Shown here: one piece after another, positions 37,769 to 45,147 of the stretch
Numbering within the stretch: position 1 is the stretch's first letter
How the letters are laid out: the number at the start of each line of letters is the position of its first letter
Source of the DNA: Caprella mutica
Taxonomy: Eukaryota; Arthropoda; Malacostraca; Amphipoda; Caprellidae
Length of the DNA: 64,000 nt
Assembly (NCBI GenBank): GCA_947561585.1
Contig: CANNZV010002580.1
Location: 1 to 64,000, forward strand
Direction of reading: 5' to 3'
Notes under the pieces: generated by a model
The model's database searches: none
What the model was told of the DNA's origin: nothing
The model's input: the letters and a program-made list of their open reading frames with translations, nothing else
Program-made: the position numbers and the translations under genes

Positions 37769-38638
37769 CTATTCCAAACTATCCAACCATCCTTGCATTT
37801 TAGTTTTCCATTCTTCCCCATATCTTCTCATAAAGTTTTCATGATAAGCTCCTTTAAAAAAATGTAATTGTTTTGTTTTTGCTCCACACTTTTCATATAA
37901 TTTTTGAGTTTCTTTAGGTAAAACTTTTCGTTCAGAATCTCCTGCTAATATAAAAGTTGGCGCTTTGCAAAGGTGAATATAATTCTCAGGACTCAATTCT
38001 TTTGCTGTAGCATCGACTCTCATTTCTGTAAATTTTGTCAAAGCAAAATATGCAATAGATGGTAATGGAATCCGATCAACTCGATTATTTAAAGCATTGG
38101 TAATATTGTCATAACAAGACTCTAACACCACAAAATCATAGTCAGGATTCTCTTGCAAACTATATAAAATCGTAGCTGCACCTAGTGATAAACCATGAAC
38201 TGCAATCGTGTCAATTCCTCTTTCTTTTAAAAATTTTACACCTGCTAATAGGTCAAATCTTTCTTTCCAACCAAAAGTAATTACATCGCCCCCACTCTCA
38301 CCTGTTCCACGCAAATCAGGTAAGAGAACATTGTAATTGTTTTGTTGGTAAAATTGAGCACGAGGAACTAAACTCAATCGATTTGCTCCTATTCCATTAA
38401 GGATAATTACAGCTTTTTTACTCCCTACTTTTGGTATAAACCACGAAGAGATTTCTACATCCTCATATGATCTAAACACTTGATTTTCAACAACTTGTGA
38501 AAAGTAATCGGATGCTTGGGGTATTTCTTGAGGTCGAGAATTAGTTGCAAGTCTACTCCCTACATAACTCCCTAGTAGCCAAAAAATAAATCCATACATC
38601 GCTAATCGAATTAGGTTTCTTTTCGTAAAAATTTTCAT
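37769..38638 (-). CDS. Alpha/beta hydrolase, membrane-anchored
   Basis: 289 residues from the ATG at 38636-38638 (MKIFTKRNLIR). An N-terminal membrane segment (about 8-28) precedes an alpha/beta hydrolase fold. Nucleophile elbow VHGLSLGAA (GxSxG-like), acid in LAGDSERKVLP, and His in KGAYHENFM. The form resembles BD-FAE/acetyl-xylan-type small esterases. The substrate is unknown. The ATG overlaps the stop of the upstream hydrolase gene (ATGA), so translation is probably coupled. Confidence 0.78.
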   Translation of the reverse strand: MKIFTKRNLIRLAMYGFIFWLLGSYVGSRLATNSRPQEIPQASDYFSQVVENQVFRSYEDVEISSWFIPKVGSKKAVIILNGIGANRLSLVPRAQFYQQNNYNVLLPDLRGTGESGGDVITFGWKERFDLLAGVKFLKERGIDTIAVHGLSLGAATILYSLQENPDYDFVVLESCYDNITNALNNRVDRIPLPSIAYFALTKFTEMRVDATAKELSPENYIHLCKAPTFILAGDSERKVLPKETQKLYEKCGAKTKQLHFFKGAYHENFMRRYGEEWKTKMQGWLDSLE

Positions 38639-39423
38639 TTCAGTAGCTCTTTTATTTTTTTCCAATACCCTTCAAAACTTTCTAAATTATTATGTCCTCC
38701 TTTTTCTATGGTTGTAAAACTTGATGTATTGGAGGTTAACTTTGCTAAATCTTCAGCATGTTCATAAGGAATAACTTCATCATTGGTTCCATGAAAAATA
38801 TGAATCGGATAATTTATCTTTTTTATTTTTTTATCATTTTCAAAACGATATTGTAACATTATTTTTACGGGAAATATTTTAAACCGACTTTGAGCTAAAT
38901 CTGCGAAATTCATAAACGGAGTTTCTAATATTAATTGTTGTGCAGGATTCTTACTTGCTAAGTCCACCGCTACCCCTGTCCCCAAAGATCGGCCATAAAT
39001 TATGATTTCATCTTGTTGATATTTTGATAATAAAAAATCATATAACATCTGTGCATCATCATAAAAACCCTGCTCATTTATTTCACCTGTACTTTTTCCA
39101 TAACCTCTAAAATCTGAAATCAAAACATCATATCCTAATTGTGTAAAATCAGGTGCGACGTGCCCCCAATCTCTTAACGATCCAGCATTTCCATGAAAAT
39201 ATAGAATGACTCCTTTTGATCCTTTTTTAGCATAAAAATGAAGCGCATGAATGGTCGTCTTATCATCTACTTGAAAATATCGCTCTTCAAAATCTCCTTC
39301 AAATCGAAGTGGATAATCTTGTGATAATTTTTCTGGAAAAAAAATAAGACGAGTCTGAAAAAAATATAGCAACACACAGATGAGTAGATAAAGTCCAATA
39401 AAGAAGTAAATTATTTTTAGCAT
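38635..39423 (-). CDS. Alpha/beta hydrolase (ABHD13/BEM46-like)
   Basis: 262 residues. Hydrophobic N-terminus (about 3-21) then the fold with YFHGNAGSLRDWG (oxyanion region), IYGRSLGTGVAVD (nucleophile elbow), HGTNDEVIPYEHAE (acid) and EKGGHNNLESF (His). This is the ABHD13/BEM46 pattern of membrane-tethered serine hydrolases, activity on lipids or depalmitoylation-like esters being inferred only. It lies upstream of a second hydrolase in a two-gene operon with a 4-base overlap. Confidence 0.85.
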   Translation of the reverse strand: MLKIIYFFIGLYLLICVLLYFFQTRLIFFPEKLSQDYPLRFEGDFEERYFQVDDKTTIHALHFYAKKGSKGVILYFHGNAGSLRDWGHVAPDFTQLGYDVLISDFRGYGKSTGEINEQGFYDDAQMLYDFLLSKYQQDEIIIYGRSLGTGVAVDLASKNPAQQLILETPFMNFADLAQSRFKIFPVKIMLQYRFENDKKIKKINYPIHIFHGTNDEVIPYEHAEDLAKLTSNTSSFTTIEKGGHNNLESFEGYWKKIKELLK

Positions 39424-39504
39424 TTTTGCTTTTGTTATTTTTTAATATTTCTTTTTGCCACAAAAGATACTGTGGTGAAAATCAAAATTACCAATTAATT
39501 TCTA

Positions 39505-39903
39505 ATGAAAAAGATTGATCCAAATGCTTTCTACCATGAAACAAATGAATGGGTAAGAAAAGAAGAAAATAATTACACTATTGGAATTACAGATTTTGCA
39601 CAAACTGTTTTTGGAAATGTGATTGCTGTTGATTCACCTGAAGTGGGAAAAATAATTAAGAAAAACGAATTATTGGCAACAGTTGAATCTGATAAAGTTT
39701 CAACTGAGATATTTTCACCCGTAAGTGGGAAAATTATTTCGATAAATTCTGATTTGGAAAACAATCCAGAATGGCTTAATTCTTCTCCTTATAAAAAAGG
39801 TTGGTTGGTTAAAATGAAGATTGATTTGCTAGATGAGATAAACTCTTTGATGTCTGCTACTGATTATGAGAATTATATGAAAGTGTTTTATAATAAAATA
39901 TAG
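39505..39903 (+). CDS. GcvH-like lipoyl carrier protein
   Basis: 132 residues, glycine-cleavage H-protein fold. NEWVRKEENNYTIGITDFAQ (about 13-32) is the usual start, and VESDKVSTEIFSPVSG (about 62-77) holds the lipoylated lysine (Lys66). The ending NPEWLNSSPYKKGWLVKMKI is also typical. In the glycine cleavage complex it shuttles the aminomethyl group between P, T and L proteins, but none of those genes is in the window. Residues around the lysine differ from the common ESVKAAS form, so this may be a paralogue used in lipoyl transfer. Confidence 0.88.
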   Translation: MKKIDPNAFYHETNEWVRKEENNYTIGITDFAQTVFGNVIAVDSPEVGKIIKKNELLATVESDKVSTEIFSPVSGKIISINSDLENNPEWLNSSPYKKGWLVKMKIDLLDEINSLMSATDYENYMKVFYNKI

Positions 39904-39911
39904 TTTTTTAA

Positions 39912-39993
39912 ATAACCACAAAAGGCACAAAAGATTCACAAAAGGAAATACGTGTTAGGGCTTTTGTGAATCTTTTGTGCCTTTTGTGGTTAT
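39912..39993. repeat. Perfect AACCACAAAAGG-family palindrome
   Basis: A 33-bp arm at 39912-39944 (ATAACCACAAAAGGCACAAA, then AGATTCACAAAAG) pairs without mismatch with 39961-39993, with a 16-base loop. It lies between the convergent GcvH-like and aminopeptidase genes (stops at 39903 and 39999) and fills the gap, so it probably acts as terminator for both. Confidence 0.88.
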
Positions 39994-39998
39994 AAAAA

Positions 39999-41387
39999 TC
40001 ATCGATTACGCTCTGCCTCCACTTCCGCTATCGTCTTCGGAATCGCAGGTCCCAAAATCCGATAACCATCCTCTGTAATCAAAATATTATCCTCAATCCG
40101 TATCCCTCCAAAATCTCGATAAGTATTGATTTTATCATAATTCAAAAATTCAGAAAATTTATTTTCACTTTGCCAAAGATCAATCAACTCAGGAATAAAA
40201 TACAAACCAGGTTCAACTGTAATCACATGTCCTGCTTCCAATTCTTTCCCTAACCGCAATGACCTCAACCCAAATTGAGTGCTTCTCTCCAAACCTTCTC
40301 GGTAACCCACCAAGTCTTCTCCAAGATCCTCCATATCATGAACATCCAATCCAATCATATGTCCTAACCCATGAGGAAAGAACAAAGCATGCGCACCCGC
40401 TGCAACTGCTTCATCCATATCACCTTTCATCAGTCCCAAAGATTTTAAACCTTCAGCCATATCTTTCCCAGCTTGTAAATGTGTTGTTAGGTACTGAACA
40501 CCAGGCTTTAATGATTCAATAGCATTCACCTCCGCATCCAAGACAATTTGATAAATCTCTTTTTGTTTTTGGGTAAAAGTTTTATCAACAGGGAAAGTTC
40601 TTGTGATGTCACCTGCGTAGTGCATTCCATTTTCTGCACCAAAATCTCCTAAAACGATTTGTCCGCTTTTCAGAGTATTGCCATGATAATGATTATGAAG
40701 TGTCTGACCATTCACCGTCATGATGATTCCATATGCCAAATCTCCGCCACATCCTTTTGCTATTCCTTTTGCAATACCTGCAAGATTATGTTCCTTCCGG
40801 CCTTCCTTTGTAGCACGCATTACTTTAACATGCATTTCTTTTGTTATGGCAACAGCATGTTCCATTTGAGTAATCTCTTCATCTGATTTTATAGAACGTT
40901 GTTCTATCACGGATTGAATTAATTTTTTGGATGAACTGCTTGATAAATTTTTATAAGGAATACCTAGCCACTCCTCCATCTTAAGCATATTTTCTGTTCG
41001 ATATGGTGGGAGAAAATGAACAACTTGCCCTTTAGATTGGGCGTTTTTTAAATATGTAGCAATATTGTTATAAGGTTGAGTTTCTTCCGCACCAGTTTTA
41101 TCTGCGAGTTCTCTCATTGTAGGCTGTGCACCCATCCAAACGATATATTCGATAGAAAGATCATTTCCAAAAAGTATCGTTTTATTGGCATCGATATCAA
41201 TAATTGCAGCAAGGTGATGTAGGTCGATTCCGAGGTAATATAGAAATGAACTGTCTTGCCGATAACGGAAAGTGTTATCGGTGTAGTTCATAGGTGTTTC
41301 ATCATTTCCCATTAAAAGGATTAATCCTGAGCCTACTTTTTCTTTTAAAATATTTCGTCGGTTGATATAAGTTTCTTTTGAAAACAT
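39999..41387 (-). CDS. pepP: Aminopeptidase P (Xaa-Pro aminopeptidase)
   Basis: Cytoplasmic metallopeptidase that removes the N-terminal residue before a proline. 462 residues. N-terminal creatinase-like domain (about 1-170), then the pita-bread catalytic domain. Metal ligands fall in LGDFGAENGMHYAGDITRTF (two Asp), FFPHGLGHMIGLDVHD (His), ITVEPGLYF (Glu) and GGIRIEDNILIT (Glu). The length and order fit the bacterial PepP form. It is monocistronic as far as seen, between palindromes on both sides. Confidence 0.95.
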   Translation of the reverse strand: MFSKETYINRRNILKEKVGSGLILLMGNDETPMNYTDNTFRYRQDSSFLYYLGIDLHHLAAIIDIDANKTILFGNDLSIEYIVWMGAQPTMRELADKTGAEETQPYNNIATYLKNAQSKGQVVHFLPPYRTENMLKMEEWLGIPYKNLSSSSSKKLIQSVIEQRSIKSDEEITQMEHAVAITKEMHVKVMRATKEGRKEHNLAGIAKGIAKGCGGDLAYGIIMTVNGQTLHNHYHGNTLKSGQIVLGDFGAENGMHYAGDITRTFPVDKTFTQKQKEIYQIVLDAEVNAIESLKPGVQYLTTHLQAGKDMAEGLKSLGLMKGDMDEAVAAGAHALFFPHGLGHMIGLDVHDMEDLGEDLVGYREGLERSTQFGLRSLRLGKELEAGHVITVEPGLYFIPELIDLWQSENKFSEFLNYDKINTYRDFGGIRIEDNILITEDGYRILGPAIPKTIAEVEAERNR

Positions 41388-41450
41388 ATGGTTTTATTCT
41401 TTTATAATTTTCGAAAGGTCCAATTTACAAGATATTTACGTTTTACGTAA

Positions 41451-41662
41451 CTGCGGGTTTTAACCCGCAGAAAAAAAATCCAAATTATTCGAACCTAAAA
41501 AAGGCCCAATAATTCGATAAAAGTAAAACTAATTTTTTGAATTAAATAAACAAAAAGAAAGGGGAAAGAAAATAGTTTAATTGGTTCTGATGTAGTCGAA
41601 TAATTTGGATTTTTTTAGGTTCGAATAATTTGGATTTTTTTTCTGCGGGTTAAAACCCGCAG
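41451..41662. repeat. Perfect 52-bp-arm palindrome (CGGGTTTTAACCCG family)
   Basis: CTGCGGGTTTTAACCCGCAG plus AAAAAAAATCCAAATTATTC onward (41451-41502) pairs with 41611-41662 without mismatch, including equal A8/T8 runs. The loop holds an extra degraded copy of the TCGAATAATTTGGAT part. The arm begins with a smaller palindrome of its own. It resembles the element cut by the insertion sequence at 49252. It occupies half of the gap 41388-41787, between the aminopeptidase start and the TonB receptor end. Confidence 0.88.
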
Positions 41663-41696
41663 CTACGTTAGACGTAAAATAACTTGTGTGTTAAAC

Positions 41697-41731
41697 GAAA
41701 AAGCCCCAATGGAATAATCTCCCATTGAGGC
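41697..41731 (-). terminator. Rho-independent terminator of the TonB receptor gene
   Basis: On the minus strand GCCTCAATGG (41722-41731) pairs with CCATTGGGGC (41703-41712), followed by TTTTT. It lies about 60 bases after the stop codon at 41788. Confidence 0.85.
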
Positions 41732-41787
41732 TTCGAAAGCTAACAAATAATCTAGTGCATTGATTATTTTTCTTTGTTCTTACGAAC

Positions 41788-44661
41788 TTATCTTATCGTA
41801 TAAGAAAGACTTACTGAGAAAGTTCTTCCTATTTTGTAATCTGAATAAATATAATCGTTATCTAAGAATGAAGACTGCAATCTATAACTTGGGTCTAATA
41901 AATTCTTAGCAGATAATCTTACTGATAAATTCTCTTTGAATTTTTTAGAAATTGTAAAATCCAATTGTGGTCTTGACTGCTCAAAAATATCTGGAGTTCC
42001 TTCCTGTCCTACGATAACCAATCTTTCTCCAAATACATTATAAGATAATGCAGCATCAATATTTTGCTCAGGAATAGAGTAAGTCAAGTTGGTATTGACA
42101 ATAAATGGAGACTGGTTAAAGAAAGTTCTTTGAGTACTAGCATTTGGATTTACTGATAAAATATCTGCCAACTCATCCTCATCAATATCAACTTCTGAAT
42201 GGATGTAAGAAAGATTGGCACTCCATTTTAAGTTATTTAATTTAGGAGAAATAAATCCTAAATTCTTACGGTATTCTAATTCTACTCCGTAAACTAAAGC
42301 TTCATCTACATTTTGATATTGAAATTCAGGATTTGATTTTCCTAAATTCACCAAAACGATTGGGTCTTTAAATGACTTGTAATAAGTACCTATTGCTAAG
42401 ATTTCACCAGGGTTCATTAACCACTCCCATCTCAAATCAACATTAGTAATCGAAGTGATATTCAACTCTGGATTACCTACGATAAATGCACCTGTTTTAA
42501 AATCAAAGTTAGAAAATGGAGCTAACTCTCTTAAATTAGGTCGAGCAACTGTCTGACTGAAAGCAGCTCTTAAATTCATTTTATCTTGTAATTCGTAAAC
42601 TAAGTTTACAGAAGGAAGTACGCTAAATTTTGATGCTTCATAAGTAGTATCCAAACTTGTTACAGGCAACCTTGAATCTTCAATTCTCGCCCCAGCAATA
42701 ATTTTAAATTTTTCAACTGGCTTAACGGTAATCATCGCATACCCTGCTGCTACTTGCTCAGAACCTGTGTAAGAATTAGAAGCTCTAGTATCATCTACAA
42801 TATAATTTCCAATTACATTTCTATCCAAAGCATCTTTTTCAATTACACCACCATTAGCATCACTAAAGTAGAATTCAGCATCTCCTGCATAATTTTCTGC
42901 ATTTTTCTTTTGAACAGAATATCTTTTCTCTCCGAAGTCTCTATCTTTTTTAGAAAACAATCCTCCGAATTTCACTTTATTACCTCTACTCAAATTCTTT
43001 AAAATTGGAAGTGTAATATCTACTTTTCCTTCATACTGATTATCAGTCAAATCTCTAAAGAAGTGATTTGGGTAATCATACTCTGATGGTGCTCTGATGG
43101 CCCATCGATCATCTGTTGGGTCTGCTTCATCTCTGATGTCATATTCATTTCCGAAGTATCTTAACTCAGGTTCAGTTTGTGTAGCAGTAGAAGCACTTGC
43201 CACCCATTCGATTTTCATTCCTTCAGTTCCAATAGCATGCTCTCCGATCAACATATTGTTAATCAATGATCGCTCTAACCAGTACAATTCTCTAAATTCG
43301 AACACCTCAGGTAAAGTTACTTGGTAGGCTTGGTAGGCACCTGCAAATGATCTTGTACTTTTATCCGCAGAGTGATTATATAAAGTATTAAAAGAGATCA
43401 TGTTACTTGGATTGATTTTATAAGACAATCCTAACATTCCTCCTACGGTTGGACTTTCAACACTTGTCGTACCTCCTAATTCAAAATTCGGATTCAATGT
43501 CTGTGAAGTTTGTGACTCCAAAGAGTAGTTATTTAATGCACCATTATAATGTGTAAAGCTTCTGTTATAATTTGCAGCCAAAATAACTCCTAAAGGACGA
43601 CCACCAACAGTATATTGATTTCCAAAAGAAAATCCAATTCCATGATTCATTGGTGTTTGCTTAGTTGTAGGAGTCATGTTATGTAAAGTTGCATCGTATA
43701 ACTCTTCTACTTGTCCAGCTAGTACATCGTCGTTTCTTGCTTTCGTTCCTGCACTTTTTAACAATGCATCTGCATAGTTTTCATCATCAAATAAAGATGA
43801 TCGAGAACGGTATCCATCATCGTATCCTAACCAATCTGTGCTACCGCCGTCATGCGTTAAGAAGTTATTTTGAAAAGAAGACTGTGTATTAAATCCTGAA
43901 GAAAGTGAAACGGTAAAGCTTTTCGTTTCAGGAAAGTTTTTAGTTTCGATATTTACATTACCACCTGTAAAAGTTCCAGGTTGGTCAGGTGTAAATGTTT
44001 TTGAAGTTGTAATATTTGATAATAATCCTGAAGGGATTAAATCTAAGTTAACTGAATTTTTATAAGGATTCGCACTTGGAATAGTTGCACCATTTAATTG
44101 TGCCGTTGAGTATCGGTCACCTAATCCACGAACTACAACACTTCCATCTGCAACCGTCACACCTACTACTTTTGCAACTGCTTGATCTGCGCTACTGATA
44201 TTTAATTTTTGCATTTCACGTACCCCAATTCCGTCAGTAACAGCGTCTGCTTTTAATGTAGTTAAAAGCATCACATTTTCACTTGTCTTAATTGCTGCCC
44301 CTGTTACAACAATTGTTTCGATTTCTATTCCTGTCTTATCTTCTTTAAATGAAGCATCTACATAAGTCACTTCACCATCTTTTACCACTACATTTTCGAT
44401 TTTTATATTAGAAAATCCGATGTAAGAAATCAGCAAGTTATAAGTTCCTGCCTCGATTGGAATTTGATATTTTCCATCAAAATCAGTTGATGTTCCCACA
44501 TCTTCTTGGCCTTCGATAACCACATTGGCACCAATCACCGTAAGTCCATTCGACTCCTCAATGATTGTTCCTGAAATAGTACCTTGAGCTAAAAGAGTTG
44601 CCATAGGAAGCATGGCAAATAAGAAGAGAATTAAGATTGGTTTTAAATTTAAATTTTTCAT
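41788..44661 (-). CDS. TonB-dependent receptor with carboxypeptidase-regulatory-like domain
   Basis: 957 residues. Signal peptide (about 1-25, TLLAQ). Carboxypeptidase-regulatory-like domain (about 27-115, GTISGTIIEESNGLTVIGAN to YIGFSNIKIENV). Plug with VVRGLGDRYSTAQLNGATIP, TTSKTFTPDQPGTFTGGNVN; then the 22-strand barrel to an aromatic C-terminus (YKIGRTFSVSLSYTIR). The LGDRYSTAQLNG form belongs to a Bacteroidota receptor class often found beside proteins with T9SS domains, as here (45148). No SusD partner is present. Candidate phosphate-type regulation is described at 44874. The ligand is unknown. Confidence 0.92.
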   Translation of the reverse strand: MKNLNLKPILILFLFAMLPMATLLAQGTISGTIIEESNGLTVIGANVVIEGQEDVGTSTDFDGKYQIPIEAGTYNLLISYIGFSNIKIENVVVKDGEVTYVDASFKEDKTGIEIETIVVTGAAIKTSENVMLLTTLKADAVTDGIGVREMQKLNISSADQAVAKVVGVTVADGSVVVRGLGDRYSTAQLNGATIPSANPYKNSVNLDLIPSGLLSNITTSKTFTPDQPGTFTGGNVNIETKNFPETKSFTVSLSSGFNTQSSFQNNFLTHDGGSTDWLGYDDGYRSRSSLFDDENYADALLKSAGTKARNDDVLAGQVEELYDATLHNMTPTTKQTPMNHGIGFSFGNQYTVGGRPLGVILAANYNRSFTHYNGALNNYSLESQTSQTLNPNFELGGTTSVESPTVGGMLGLSYKINPSNMISFNTLYNHSADKSTRSFAGAYQAYQVTLPEVFEFRELYWLERSLINNMLIGEHAIGTEGMKIEWVASASTATQTEPELRYFGNEYDIRDEADPTDDRWAIRAPSEYDYPNHFFRDLTDNQYEGKVDITLPILKNLSRGNKVKFGGLFSKKDRDFGEKRYSVQKKNAENYAGDAEFYFSDANGGVIEKDALDRNVIGNYIVDDTRASNSYTGSEQVAAGYAMITVKPVEKFKIIAGARIEDSRLPVTSLDTTYEASKFSVLPSVNLVYELQDKMNLRAAFSQTVARPNLRELAPFSNFDFKTGAFIVGNPELNITSITNVDLRWEWLMNPGEILAIGTYYKSFKDPIVLVNLGKSNPEFQYQNVDEALVYGVELEYRKNLGFISPKLNNLKWSANLSYIHSEVDIDEDELADILSVNPNASTQRTFFNQSPFIVNTNLTYSIPEQNIDAALSYNVFGERLVIVGQEGTPDIFEQSRPQLDFTISKKFKENLSVRLSAKNLLDPSYRLQSSFLDNDYIYSDYKIGRTFSVSLSYTIR

Positions 44662-44685
44662 AATTGCACTTGATTAAAAATTTAC

Positions 44686-44793
44686 GTTCTTTGACAAATT
44701 CCGTGGTCAGATAAAAGTTGAAAGCAAAAACGACCAAAGGAAGAGTTGATTTCATCTTTTATCTGACTCAAAACACGGAACTTGTCAAAGAAC
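44686..44793. repeat. Imperfect palindrome in the leader of the TonB receptor gene
   Basis: GTTCTTTGACAAATTCCGTG (44686-44705) followed by GTCAGATAAAAG pairs with CTTTTATCTGAC and CACGGAACTTGTCAAAGAAC (to 44793), with a few unpaired bases. It lies 25 bases upstream of the start codon and would form a long stem in the untranslated leader, possibly affecting translation or mRNA stability. Confidence 0.7.
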
Positions 44794-44873
44794 AAAATTT
44801 AAAAGGAATAAAATTTTGTTTTATAAATTGTTAGCTAAAAAAATTAAATTCTGAATGTTATCATTTAACACTA

Positions 44874-44941
44874 CAAATTTGACGCTTAGTTTTGTAAAAT
44901 AGGTCAGTTTTGATATTAAGTGTTTGTAAAATTTAAGTTAA
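44874..44941 (-). promoter_or_regulatory. Candidate activator box and -7 element for the TonB receptor
   Basis: On the minus strand TTAAC, TTTAC and TTAAT begin at 44941, 44930 and 44919, exactly 11 bases apart, like the half-sites of an OmpR/PhoB-class regulator. A CAAATTTG sequence (44874-44881) is one base off the Bacteroidota -7 consensus TAnnTTTG and lies 33 bases after the last unit; no -33 match is seen. The same spacing appears at 48232 and 48395. AT-rich DNA makes TTAA common, so support is moderate. Confidence 0.4.
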
Positions 44942-44999
44942 ATAACAAGGTGTAAACATCTTTTTTTATTTACAAAAAGTTAAAGAACGAAGCGGTTTT

Positions 45000-45140
45000 T
45001 GAATATCGAACGCTGCGCTAATAGAACAAGGATTTACGATTTGAGAAGTTTTGACGAACCTTCGTGTATTCCTTCAATATATTCGTCAACACTTCTCAAA
45101 TCATAAATCCTTGTTCTATTAGCGCAGCGTTCGATATTCA
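45000..45140. repeat. 59-bp-arm palindrome (GAATATCGAAC/GCTGCGC family)
   Basis: Left arm 45000-45058 (TGAATATCGAACGCTGCGCT, then AATAGAACAAGGATTTACGA) pairs with 45082-45140 with two or three mismatches. Shares modules with 8161-8231 (GAACGCTGCGC) and 26158-26305 (GAATATCGAAC, GAACAAGGATTTA). It ends 7 bases before the stop codon of the T9SS gene. Confidence 0.85.
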
Positions 45141-45147
45141 AAATTGC

